DNA of 64,000 bases from assembly GCA_964593455.1 (NCBI GenBank), contig CAZQHK010000013.1, positions 1-64,000 of the forward strand. The letters run 5' to 3'. Positions 8,546-16,140 of this stretch are shown here, in pieces. The notes under the pieces were generated by a model. That model did not search any database, had not been told where the DNA came from, and was given only the letters and a program-made list of their open reading frames with translations. This stretch comes from CAZQHK01 sp964593455 (GTDB lineage Bacteria; Muiribacteriota; CAYSPT01). The translations under genes were made by a program, and so were the position numbers. Position 1 is the stretch's first letter, and every line of letters begins with the position of its first letter.

Positions 8546-8818
8546 CTATAATTCCAGATGAATTTCATCTATGACCCCCATAATTATTGCCTGAACGGGA
8601 ATATCTTCGTCATCAAGAACCAGGCGGGCAGAGCTTCCTTCTTTCATCACCAGCACTTTATCACCCGCGCCGGCATCTACCACATCTATGGCCAGGATCG
8701 AGTCTCCCTGGGCTTCATTATTCAGATCCAGAGGCTGAACTACCAGTAGTTTCCTTCCCGTAAAACTGGAAGCCTTGATGGTAGACGTCACCGATCCCTT
8801 AACCCTGGCGATGATCAT
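8546..8818 (-). CDS. BMC pentameric vertex protein (EutN/CcmL family)
   Basis: A 90-residue BMC-P shell protein that caps the vertices of the compartment. Visible: the N-terminal MIIARVKGSVTST, GRKLLVVQPLD, a central AIDVVDAGAGDKVLVMKEGSSAR and the C-terminal AIIMGVIDEI, all in the standard order and length. The ATG overlaps the stop of the preceding BMC-P gene in an ATGA arrangement, so translation is coupled. It is one of three BMC-P genes in the operon. Confidence 0.95.
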   Translation of the reverse strand: MIIARVKGSVTSTIKASSFTGRKLLVVQPLDLNNEAQGDSILAIDVVDAGAGDKVLVMKEGSSARLVLDDEDIPVQAIIMGVIDEIHLEL

Positions 8819-9342
8819 GACCGGGAGCCTCCTTTTTTCGGTTTTACGGTTTTTGTTTTACCGGTTTTTCCTTTTGAGCCTGTACGTACTGAGGCGGATT
8901 TACGGGAACAGGTTTCCTTCTTTTTCGTTTTCTTGGCAGGATTCTTTTTGCCGGCAGGCTTTTTCTTAGCTTTCGGTTTGGTCGCCGCTGATTTCTTTTT
9001 AGCTTTGCAGGTCGCTTTATCACCACCGGGCATACGGGAACAGGTAATGTCCCGGCAGATATCACAAACTCCCGTGAGATCGACCTGATCGATAATACCG
9101 ACCACGCAGGCGTCCGTGGGTACCAACGGATCGAAATGTTTGTAGGGGATACCCGCTTCCTTGCTGGTTACCGCCATAACGATCTCTCCATACCCGGTAC
9201 CCAGGGAATCAGTAGATATCAGCATTTTTCCCTTGATCTTAAGATGAACGTCCAGAGGTTGCAGGATCAGCAAACGCTGTCCTTTCAGCGATGGGTATTT
9301 CGCCGATGCCACCAGATTGCCCACTACCTTGGCTAAAAACAC
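8815..9342 (-). CDS. BMC pentameric vertex protein with long Lys-rich tail
   Basis: A 175-residue protein in which residues 1-90 are a normal EutN/CcmL vertex domain (LLILQPLD, STDSLGTGYGEIVMAVTSKEAG, VVGIIDQV). Residues 91-112 contain cysteines at 93, 96, 101 and 112, and residues 113-175 are an extremely basic tail dominated by Lys, Ala, Pro and Thr with one further Cys at 145. Typical BMC-P proteins stop near residue 90-100. The tail is likely disordered. It may face the lumen or the cytosol and bind acidic partners or nucleic acid; that is inference. A GTG start 5 bases after the upstream stop implies coupling. The ribosome site is weak. Confidence 0.9.
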   Translation of the reverse strand: MFLAKVVGNLVASAKYPSLKGQRLLILQPLDVHLKIKGKMLISTDSLGTGYGEIVMAVTSKEAGIPYKHFDPLVPTDACVVGIIDQVDLTGVCDICRDITCSRMPGGDKATCKAKKKSAATKPKAKKKPAGKKNPAKKTKKKETCSRKSASVRTGSKGKTGKTKTVKPKKGGSRS

Positions 9343-9347
9343 CTATC

Positions 9348-9746
9348 TCACTCTTTCTTGAAGGTGACTCCCCGCTCCCGGGCCGTATCAGCCGCCAGAG
9401 GCGTGATGATAGTCCGCTTACCAATGATTACTTCAATACCGTTACCAAATGATTTGATGTCATGCTCTAAAACCAGTTTTTTCAATCGCCAGTCAATCGG
9501 TGCGGGGGTCCCCGTCGTAGCACCGTAGCGAACCATGGACGAACCGGAGGAAGACCGGCCTGAACAAGAAACTCCTGCCGGTTTCGTCTCGGTTGCCACG
9601 GCGAGCGCTTCACCGGCAGCGCATGAAGGGCAGCCACCGTTCCCGGAATTCGCGATCCCGGCGCGTTCAATCTCCTCAATGACAATCTGCACTACCAGCC
9701 TGACAATCTCCCGAAGCAAGGTCTCATCCATCATGAGCTGGCCCAT
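9348..9746 (-). CDS. BMC-associated small protein: encapsulation helix plus TPLA module
   Basis: A 132-residue protein of unknown function. Residues 6-30 (starting MDETLLREIVRLVVQIVIEE) form an amphipathic helix like a BMC encapsulation peptide. A flexible Gly/Ser/Cys-containing linker follows (Cys39, 42 and 61). The C-terminus (103-127) carries a module with the core TIITPLAADTARERGV, very similar to the N-terminal extension of the triosephosphate isomerase in the same operon. It could be an adaptor that organises cargo. The start at 9746 is preferred to 9773 because AAGGGA lies 7 bases upstream and it avoids overlapping rpiB. No catalytic motif is seen. Confidence 0.8.
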   Translation of the reverse strand: MGQLMMDETLLREIVRLVVQIVIEEIERAGIANSGNGGCPSCAAGEALAVATETKPAGVSCSGRSSSGSSMVRYGATTGTPAPIDWRLKKLVLEHDIKSFGNGIEVIIGKRTIITPLAADTARERGVTFKKE

Positions 9747-9750
9747 CTTT

Positions 9751-10227
9751 TTATCCCTTCTTTTCGGGAACATACTTCAGATATTTTTTTTCGATATCCA
9801 TGATCTTGTCCACCCGGCGCTGATGCCGTCCCCCCGTATCCCATGGGGTGGCCAACCAGGCTTTCAGAATCTCTTTGGCTTTGCCCGAACCCACGACCAT
9901 GCTGCCCAGGGTAAGCACATTGGCGTGGTTGTGTTCCCGGCTGTTCCGGGCAGTGTAGATATCGTTGCAGACCGCCGCCCGGACCCCGGGCACCTTGTTG
10001 GCCGCCATGGCGCTACCGATACCGGCTCCGTCCACGATAATTCCGGCCTCAAAATCCCCCCGACCGACCGACAGCGCCACCAGGAACGCGAGGTCGGGAT
10101 AATCACAGGAATCCTTGCTGTACGCTCCATAATCGTGACAGATGTGTCCCTGTTCCTTGAGATATTTTTTAAGTTCTTCCTTCAACTCAAACCCACCGTG
10201 ATCACTACCAAGGACGATCTTGGCCAC
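9751..10227 (-). CDS. rpiB: RpiB/LacAB-family sugar-phosphate isomerase
   Basis: A 158-residue isomerase of the RpiB fold, expected to interconvert aldose and ketose phosphates (ribose-5-P and ribulose-5-P in classic RpiB). It has the SDHGGFELK phosphate/ring-opening segment near the N-terminus, GAGIGSAMAANK and the EHNHANVLTLG motif. At the position of the E. coli catalytic base Cys66 it has Asp66 (IIVDGAGIG), so the base is changed and specificity may be too. The gene has a GTG start inside the BMC operon; RpiB-like enzymes are a hallmark of SPU-type loci. No encapsulation helix is seen on this protein. Confidence 0.9.
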   Translation of the reverse strand: MAKIVLGSDHGGFELKEELKKYLKEQGHICHDYGAYSKDSCDYPDLAFLVALSVGRGDFEAGIIVDGAGIGSAMAANKVPGVRAAVCNDIYTARNSREHNHANVLTLGSMVVGSGKAKEILKAWLATPWDTGGRHQRRVDKIMDIEKKYLKYVPEKKG

Positions 10228-10298
10228 CGTTCACCAAACCCCTTCTCTGTCAGTTCTTAAAAAAACCATTCATCACGTTTAACCCCTGGCACCGCTGG

Positions 10299-10847
10299 TT
10301 ACAATACTGCATTATCCAGCGATTCGTGGGGAGAGGGAATAATCACTGTTGAAACAGTGAAGCCCTCTTTGTTGATTACCTCTTCGGCCCGGGCTACCGC
10401 CGCCTTAACCGCTCCTACTTCACCGGTCAAAGTAAAGAAAGCTTTTCCTCCTAACCCGGAGGCCAGCCGTATTTCGATCAGTTTTACCAGCGCCGCCTTA
10501 GCGGCCGCGTCAGCAGCGACCACACAGGTCGGACAGGAAAACGTTTCAACGATCCCCAAAGCTTCCAAGTGGTCGACATCAGTCGTGGCCGTGATGGCCG
10601 GAAACACTGCGGAGTGAACATCCGCCAACACGAGTTCATCGGTAATGAACGGTTCACCTACCTCACGGCCGGCCTGAATGGCTGTCCGTATATCCCCGAT
10701 CTCGCCGGACACCATTACCAGGTATTTTCCGGGACAGATGGGATGGGCGCCCAGCAGATCGACGAACGCGGCTTTCATCATCGCATCGGCAACCTCGATA
10801 CCCTTGGCGATGCTGTTTAACTCGAAGAGACCGATTGCATGTCTCAC
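10299..10847 (-). CDS. pduT: BMC-T tandem-domain shell protein, PduT-like
   Basis: A 182-residue protein with two fused BMC domains that forms trimers in the shell facet. It aligns by eye with PduT along its length (AIGLFELNSIAKGIEVADAM and GIVETFSCPTC). Cys38 in HPICPGKY matches the PduT cysteine that binds a [4Fe-4S] cluster at the three-fold pore, suggesting electron transfer across the shell. An additional CxxC (Cys105, Cys108) lies in the second domain. The GTG start follows AGGAGGAG by 7 bases. Its neighbour PduS is the natural electron-transfer partner. Confidence 0.95.
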   Translation of the reverse strand: MRHAIGLFELNSIAKGIEVADAMMKAAFVDLLGAHPICPGKYLVMVSGEIGDIRTAIQAGREVGEPFITDELVLADVHSAVFPAITATTDVDHLEALGIVETFSCPTCVVAADAAAKAALVKLIEIRLASGLGGKAFFTLTGEVGAVKAAVARAEEVINKEGFTVSTVIIPSPHESLDNAVL

Positions 10848-10860
10848 AGTTTCTCTCCTC

Positions 10861-12213
10861 CTACCGTCTCCGTCTTGCTGCTGCCTTGATAACCACCCGG
10901 TCCGGTAAAACGCTGATCACGGTGCCGTCGATACTGGCATGGACCCGGGCACCCAGCGCCTTATCCGGAATCTCGGCTACCAGGTCTCCCCGTTTAACCC
11001 GGCCACCCTTTTTAACCACCGGTTCGGCTGGCGTTCCTACATGCTGTTTAAGCTCCAGTTCTACCCGGTCGGGAAGCACATTTTTTCCGCTGAAAGGAGC
11101 GGGGACGTCAAAGTTTTTAAGCCCCAATCTTCTGATCAGGCGCGAAGTGGGTATCCGGCGTGATTTCCTGGCTGGATGCGGCTTGATGTCAGACCGGTGA
11201 AGAGGGTTGATGAATCCTTTCTGAGCGAAAGATTTTTTCAATTCCTGGATGACCCGGCGGGGCGAGAGGGACATGAGGCAGGCGTAGCTCTCACACACAC
11301 CGCACTCACAGCACAACATGGCTCCGGCAACCACCTTCGGATCGGTGTTAAGCCCTGAAGCGGCCCGGTTGATCTTGTGCGGTTCCAGACGGTGCCCGAG
11401 CAATTGTCTTGGGCAAAGTTCCGAACAGTATAAGCACTGACAGCAAGCTGATTTCATTCTGGATAAGAGTGTGCTGAGCTTCTCTTGCTTGCTTCGCACT
11501 CCGGGTGTAGAAGCCGGCAAGACGATAATTCCCGAGCAGGTCTTGGCGATGGCCGCTTCAGAAGGTGTTACCACCACCCCCATCATCGGACCACCCATCA
11601 GGACCACCGGATCGGGAATTGTCACCCCACCGGCTGCCTGAATCAAAGAATTGACCATGGTACCCACCGGAACATTCAGCGTAACCGGAGTTTTGACTGC
11701 TCCGCCGATGGTAACGGCACGGTCCACCACGGGCTGTCCTTGTGAAGCCCGGTATATATTTATAAGCGTCCCGACATTCTGGACCACCGCGCCGGCTTCG
11801 AGAGGAATACCGCCTTCGGGGACCAGTTTCTCGGTAACCTCGTGGAACAGCACATGTTCATCGCCGGCCGGGTAAAAGTTGTCGAGCAGGAACAGGGATA
11901 GTTTCCGTTTGCCTTTGATGGCCGCGCTCAGGGCGTTAATAGCTCCATGGTATTTCTTTTTGAACGCAATGATGCCTTTCTTGGCCCCGGTGGCCTTCAG
12001 GGCCAGCTCCAGACCAGCTACGACCTCGTCCGGGTATTGCGCCATCAACTGCTGGTCTACCCGCAGCAACGGCTCGCACTCCGCCCCGTTGGCAATGATC
12101 ACATCCGCTTTGGCGGCCAGTTTAACGTGGGTGGGAAATCCGGCGCCGCCGGCCCCGACTACGCCGGCTGATCTGACTTGATCGATAATAGCACTTTTCT
12201 TCGGCGTGACAAT
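10861..12213 (-). CDS. pduS: PduS-like RnfC-domain flavin/Fe-S oxidoreductase
   Basis: A cytosol-to-compartment electron-transfer protein of the PduS/RnfC family, proposed to oxidise NADH and pass electrons towards PduT. From a non-standard ATT at 12213 it would be 450 residues, about the length of known PduS. This includes the glycine-rich GVVGAGGAGFP (17-27) that is part of the conserved core. A GTG at 12102 would give 413 residues but delete that motif, so it is unlikely to be the true start. Two ferredoxin-like clusters are present (cysteines at 257-267 and 301-312), followed by a C-terminal domain with AEIPDKALGARVHASIDG. No ATG, GTG or TTG lies in frame between the upstream stop and 12102. 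GAGGAGG lies just before the ATT. Confidence 0.88.
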   Translation of the reverse strand: MVTPKKSAIIDQVRSAGVVGAGGAGFPTHVKLAAKADVIIANGAECEPLLRVDQQLMAQYPDEVVAGLELALKATGAKKGIIAFKKKYHGAINALSAAIKGKRKLSLFLLDNFYPAGDEHVLFHEVTEKLVPEGGIPLEAGAVVQNVGTLINIYRASQGQPVVDRAVTIGGAVKTPVTLNVPVGTMVNSLIQAAGGVTIPDPVVLMGGPMMGVVVTPSEAAIAKTCSGIIVLPASTPGVRSKQEKLSTLLSRMKSACCQCLYCSELCPRQLLGHRLEPHKINRAASGLNTDPKVVAGAMLCCECGVCESYACLMSLSPRRVIQELKKSFAQKGFINPLHRSDIKPHPARKSRRIPTSRLIRRLGLKNFDVPAPFSGKNVLPDRVELELKQHVGTPAEPVVKKGGRVKRGDLVAEIPDKALGARVHASIDGTVISVLPDRVVIKAAARRRR

Positions 12214-12253
12214 AGCCTCCTCATAACCCGGGACATACTGCGGTTATTCCGGG

Positions 12254-13696
12254 TTATACAATTCGAAAATAGTCAACCAGGACACAACGCCGCTCCCGGG
12301 TGAAGGTCCGGGCGCAGGCCAGCCCCTCACCGGTTGGCGAAGCGATGGAAAAGGTGGTATATCCTTCTCCCCCCAGCCCCAGCCCGGCAAACGACGGCGC
12401 GTTCTTGACAAAGATCGAGCAGTTTGCAGCACAAGCCATGCGGTGCAGGTGTTCGATATTCTTCGAGTGCATAACAAAAGTGTGCGCAAACCCATGCTCC
12501 ACCTCTACCGCCAAATCGATCGCGTCATCGATGTTCGGGACGCGCACCATGGGAATAAACGGCATGAGCTGCTCAGCCGTCACCAGAGGATGGTCCCGCG
12601 GCGTCTCGCACACGATAAGCCGCAGGCTGTCGGGAGCCTGGATACCCAGTTCCTTCAGCAGAACATTGGCGTTTTTGCCGACAAATTTCCGGTTGGCGTG
12701 CCCCTCCGGTGTAAGCACGATTCTGGTCAACCGGTCAACCTCGGCGCCGCGAAGCTCATAGGCGCCGTTTTTTTTCAGGTACATCATCAGCTGGTCGGCG
12801 ATGTTCGCCTGGGCGATGATGACTTTTTCCGCGATACAAACGATATTGTTGTCGAGCGATGCCCCGGCGATGATATCCCGGGCCGCCCGGTTCAGGTCGG
12901 CGGTGTCATCTACCACCACCGGCGGATTGCCGGGTCCGGCAGCTATGGCTTTTTTCCCCGATGCCATAGCTATCTTGACCACTCCCGGGCCACCGGTCAC
13001 CAGCAGCAGGCGAATCAGCGGATGTTTCATCAAGGCCGCGCCTGTTTCCTGGCTGGGGTTGGCTACGGAAGTCACCAGGTTCGGCGGACCGCCGGCGGCC
13101 ACTATGGCCTGGTGCAGCATGGCCACCGTGTAGTTGGCAACCCCCTTGGCCCCTGGATGCGCGTTGAAAGTCACGGTGTTCCCAGCCGATAAAATACTGA
13201 GCCCGTTATTGATAATGGTTTCCGTGGCATTAGTGGACGGGGTAATCGCACCGATAACTCCGTAGGGAGCCCGTTCCACCAGGGTCAGTCCCTTATCGCC
13301 CGTATAGGCAATCGGTTCGATTATTTCCGGTCCCGGTGTCTGGTTGATAGCCAGGTAGTTCTTCTGGACCTTATCTTCCACCCGTCCCATTCCGGTCTCG
13401 GCCACCGCCATCTCAGCCAGTTCCCGGACATGTTCCCTGGCCCTGACACGCATGGCTTCGATAATTTCCGTCCGCTTGGCCATGGGTCGCCTGGTAAACT
13501 GTTTCTGGGCTTTCCAGGCTGCCTCGGCCGCTTCTTCAAGCGTTTCGAACACACCATCGATACCGCCCTGGGCAGTCGGGAGCTTAGAAACCGGCGAAGG
13601 AGACGGCGAAGAAAAGCCGGAAAGGCCTTTCTGAGAGAGGCGGTTGACCACCTCGTCAACAATCCGGCTTATCCGCTCTTCCTGGATGTTGGTCAT
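12254..13696 (-). CDS. pduP: CoA-acylating aldehyde dehydrogenase (PduP/EutE type)
   Basis: A 480-residue enzyme that converts an aldehyde, here presumably acetaldehyde from the aldolase, to acyl-CoA with NAD+. Residues 1-24 (MTNIQEERISRIVDEVVNRL and following) are a classic encapsulation helix, followed by a Ser/Pro linker and the dehydrogenase fold. Catalytic Cys287 lies in DNNIVCIAEK, and VTGGPGVVK and ITPSTNATET match the acylating ALDH family. The ATG at 13696 has a strong GAGGAGGT ribosome site; the frame from 13777 is an extension artefact. A 40-base gap leads to PduS. Confidence 0.95.
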   Translation of the reverse strand: MTNIQEERISRIVDEVVNRLSQKGLSGFSSPSPSPVSKLPTAQGGIDGVFETLEEAAEAAWKAQKQFTRRPMAKRTEIIEAMRVRAREHVRELAEMAVAETGMGRVEDKVQKNYLAINQTPGPEIIEPIAYTGDKGLTLVERAPYGVIGAITPSTNATETIINNGLSILSAGNTVTFNAHPGAKGVANYTVAMLHQAIVAAGGPPNLVTSVANPSQETGAALMKHPLIRLLLVTGGPGVVKIAMASGKKAIAAGPGNPPVVVDDTADLNRAARDIIAGASLDNNIVCIAEKVIIAQANIADQLMMYLKKNGAYELRGAEVDRLTRIVLTPEGHANRKFVGKNANVLLKELGIQAPDSLRLIVCETPRDHPLVTAEQLMPFIPMVRVPNIDDAIDLAVEVEHGFAHTFVMHSKNIEHLHRMACAANCSIFVKNAPSFAGLGLGGEGYTTFSIASPTGEGLACARTFTRERRCVLVDYFRIV

Positions 13697-13744
13697 GACA
13701 GACCTCCTCTTTGACCTGAAAAGCAGCAAAGCAGCACGCCAGGC

Positions 13745-13772
13745 GGGCCGGGTCAAAGCTCGTGCCCGGCCC
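13745..13772 (-). promoter_or_regulatory. GC-rich intercistronic hairpin in the BMC operon
   Basis: An 8-bp perfect stem, GGGCCGGG paired with CCCGGCCC around a 12-nt loop, in the 110-base gap between a BMC-P gene and the aldehyde dehydrogenase. No T run follows. It could mark an mRNA processing point or protect the transcript so that shell and enzyme levels differ; that is inference. Confidence 0.4.
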
Positions 13773-13806
13773 ACCAAAAATTACGTACTGTTACCTTCTC
13801 AGGAAA

Positions 13807-14085
13807 TTATAGGAGCTCCTCGTGAATCTGGACGGTGTCGACAATCCCGATAATGGCAGCGTCTACCGCCCGCTTTTCGGTCAGTTCGGTTTGCCGGCCA
13901 GAAGATCCGGAGACCGTAACCACTGTTTCTCCGAATCCCGCCTGTACCGTGTCCACCGCCACCACATAGGAGTCGGTGGGGTTTCCCCGGATATCGAGGA
14001 ACCGCACTACGAGAAGCTTCAAACCTTCGAGGCGTTCGTCCTTCCTGGTGCAGACGACCGTTCCGATTACTTTTCCTAAATTCAT
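13807..14085 (-). CDS. BMC pentameric vertex protein (EutN/CcmL family)
   Basis: A 92-residue BMC-P vertex protein with the usual order: MNLGKVIGTVVCT, GLKLLVVRFLD, a central VAVDTVQAGFGETVVTVSGSSGR and the C-terminal AIIGIVDTVQI. It is the first of three BMC-P genes in transcription order and lacks the basic tail found in the 8815-9342 paralogue. Having three vertex paralogues alongside one hexamer and one trimer gene is notable, but multiple BMC-P genes are common in BMC loci. Confidence 0.95.
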   Translation of the reverse strand: MNLGKVIGTVVCTRKDERLEGLKLLVVRFLDIRGNPTDSYVVAVDTVQAGFGETVVTVSGSSGRQTELTEKRAVDAAIIGIVDTVQIHEELL

Positions 14086-14188
14086 ATGCCTGTACCAGTA
14101 CGCTCCTATCTACTATGATTCCGCAGCACATTGTGCCGGGCTGCTTCTAGTTGTTCCTACCTGATTCTTAGTCGCGTGAACCGGTGAC

Positions 14189-14485
14189 TTAACTTTCGTC
14201 AACAGCCCCTGCGGAAGAGATAGGAAGCACAGATTCGAGATTGGTGTGAGGCCGTGGAATAACATGTACGGATACCAGTTCGCCGATTCTCTGTGCAGCC
14301 TGCGCACCTGCGTCGGTAGCTGCCTTGACGGCGGCCACATCGCCCCGGACGATAGCGGTCACGTAACCGGCACCAATCTTAACCCAACTTACCAGTTCTA
14401 CGTTTGCCGCTTTGACCATGGCATCGGAGGCCTCGATCATAGCCGTCAGACCCTTCGTTTCAATCATACCCAGTGCTTCTTTCAT
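14189..14485 (-). CDS. BMC-H hexameric shell protein (PduA/EutM-like)
   Basis: A 98-residue single BMC-domain protein, the main facet tile of the shell and the only BMC-H gene here. It matches PduA closely by eye: ALGMIETKGL at the N-terminus and YVTAIVRGDVAAVKAATDAG in the middle. The pore loop is KIGAG where PduA has KIGSG, a small change at the substrate pore. A short Ser/Ala-rich tail follows the conserved VIPRPH. The ATG has a strong AGGAGGTG site. It lies between pduL and a vertex gene. Confidence 0.97.
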   Translation of the reverse strand: MKEALGMIETKGLTAMIEASDAMVKAANVELVSWVKIGAGYVTAIVRGDVAAVKAATDAGAQAAQRIGELVSVHVIPRPHTNLESVLPISSAGAVDES

Positions 14486-14505
14486 TCAGTGTACACCTCC
14501 TGCGT

Positions 14506-15165
14506 TTAGTTTTCTGCTATTACTTCCACCAAATCACCGTTATCGAGGAGCGCGGCATTTGCCTCATCGGGGTCGAGGTGAAGATCCATAGCATAAGCTT
14601 CATCCACCCTGACCATCACGTTATCGAACGACACTGCCCGTTCTCCCCTTGTCCTGATCCTGATCCTCTGCTTATCGGTAACTCCCAAGGACTCTGCATC
14701 CTTCGGAGAGAGATGAAGATGTCTCGCCGCCAGTATCACTCCTTCTGCAATGTAGATGCAGCCGCGTGGGCCGGCGATGGTAATCCCCGGCGACCCGGCA
14801 ATAGAACCCGAGTCACGAACCGGGGTCTTGATTCCAAGACGAAATGAATCGGTGCGTGAAATCTCTACCTGCGTTTTTTTCCTGGGAGGACCCAGAACGC
14901 GAACCCGCTCTATCACACCCCGCGGACCAACCAGCGTTACCTGCTCCCGGGCCGCGTATTGTCCGGGCTGAGAAAGATCTTTGAGCTTGTTGAGATCAAA
15001 GCCGGCGCCGAACAATGTGTCGATGTGTTCCCGGCTCAAATGAGCGTGCTTACCTGAAATTGCTACCGGGACATACTTCGCTTCAGCATTCCGGGAAGTA
15101 TCCTTCATCACCTCCTCGATGACCGACCGTACCACCTGCCGGATAGCATCTTCTTGTAAAACCAT
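14506..15165 (-). CDS. pduL: PduL phosphotransacylase
   Basis: A 219-residue BMC phosphate acyltransferase converting acyl-CoA to acyl-phosphate and recycling CoA inside the compartment. Residues 1-20 (MVLQEDAIRQVVRSVIEEVM) form an encapsulation helix. The PduL domain shows the zinc ligands in their usual motifs: His40 and His42 (GKHAHLS), His149 and His151 (RHLHLSP) and His196 (DLHLDPDEANA). The length matches the family. It is the second gene of the operon, 21 bases upstream of BMC-H. Confidence 0.97.
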   Translation of the reverse strand: MVLQEDAIRQVVRSVIEEVMKDTSRNAEAKYVPVAISGKHAHLSREHIDTLFGAGFDLNKLKDLSQPGQYAAREQVTLVGPRGVIERVRVLGPPRKKTQVEISRTDSFRLGIKTPVRDSGSIAGSPGITIAGPRGCIYIAEGVILAARHLHLSPKDAESLGVTDKQRIRIRTRGERAVSFDNVMVRVDEAYAMDLHLDPDEANAALLDNGDLVEVIAEN

Positions 15166-15189
15166 GTACCGTACGTCCTTACCAGCGGG

Positions 15190-16140
15190 TTATTGATGCT
15201 GCTTGTCTTCCAAAACATCCGACGACGGAGCTTTGGCGGACATAATCTGATAAAGAATATCCATAAAACTGTCGGCCGCCAGGCTGGCTCCGCCAACCAG
15301 AAATCCGTCAACATCTTCGAGAGCGGCCAGTGAACCTGCGTTTTTTGAGTTCACGCTGCCTCCATAGAGGATACGGCACTTTGACGCCGTTTCTCTAGAA
15401 TACCGCAAAGTTATCGTTTTTCTCAAGAACCCATGAACGTCGGCCACCTGGGTCACGGTGGCCACCTGGCCGGTGCCGATGGCCCATATCGGCTCGTAAG
15501 CCAACACAATGGGATCCGCTTTCTCCTCTGAAATAGAGGCCAAGGCTGTGTCCAATTGACGTTTCAGTATCCGGTATGTCCGGCCGTGTTCGCGGTCCGC
15601 CAGGGCCTCACCCACGCAGAGAATAGGAGTGATCCCCGCCTTCAAAACCAACTCCATCTTGGCGGGAATGCGTTCATCTTCTCCCGGATGGTACTTACGC
15701 CGCTCCGAGTGCCCGATGATTGCGTATGAGCAGCCACAATCGACAAGCATGGGCACCGATACTTCCCCGGTATACGCTCCGGTCTCTTCCCAGGCAGCAT
15801 CCTGAGATCCCAGGTCAATGGAGGTGTTTTTCAGCATCTGCCCGGCCAGAATGAGAAACGGATGGGACGGGCACACGACCATGTCAATTCCGGCAGTGCC
15901 GGAAGATAGAGGAATAAAGGTTTCGAGAAACAAAAGTGTGGCCGATGCACCGTGGTTCATCTTCCAGTTTGCGGCGACCAACGGCCGGCGTCCACGGTTC
16001 CCGGCAGTCTTGACCGTTACCCCGAGTTTATCAGCTGTTTCCCGGGCCAGCGGGGTCATCACGGTATCGGATCCCAATTCTAAAACGCCACCGTGTTTCA
16101 GAGCATCAAACACCATGTCTTTCGTCACGAAAAAGGCCAC
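15190..16140 (-). CDS. tpiA: Triosephosphate isomerase with BMC-type N-terminal extension
   Basis: A 316-residue protein. Residues 50-300 are a full triosephosphate isomerase: Asn58-Lys60 (NWKMN), His144 (IIGHSERR), Glu216 (AYEPIWAIGTG) and the YGGSV phosphate loop. The first 48 residues are extra. They include VTKDMVFDALKHGG and a module (17-41) with core DTVMTPLARETADKLGV, shared with the small BMC protein at 9348-9746. The GTG at 16140 has GGAG 7 bases upstream; an ATG at 16116 is also possible, and the open frame to 16251 is not supported. It is the first gene of the BMC operon. Its likely job is to remove glyceraldehyde-3-phosphate made by the aldolase, as DHAP. Confidence 0.92.
   Translation of the reverse strand: MAFFVTKDMVFDALKHGGVLELGSDTVMTPLARETADKLGVTVKTAGNRGRRPLVAANWKMNHGASATLLFLETFIPLSSGTAGIDMVVCPSHPFLILAGQMLKNTSIDLGSQDAAWEETGAYTGEVSVPMLVDCGCSYAIIGHSERRKYHPGEDERIPAKMELVLKAGITPILCVGEALADREHGRTYRILKRQLDTALASISEEKADPIVLAYEPIWAIGTGQVATVTQVADVHGFLRKTITLRYSRETASKCRILYGGSVNSKNAGSLAALEDVDGFLVGGASLAADSFMDILYQIMSAKAPSSDVLEDKQHQ

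Noticed and set aside
12443..13192. 249-residue plus-strand open frame
   Set aside because: Shadow of the aldehyde dehydrogenase gene; no domain or ribosome site.
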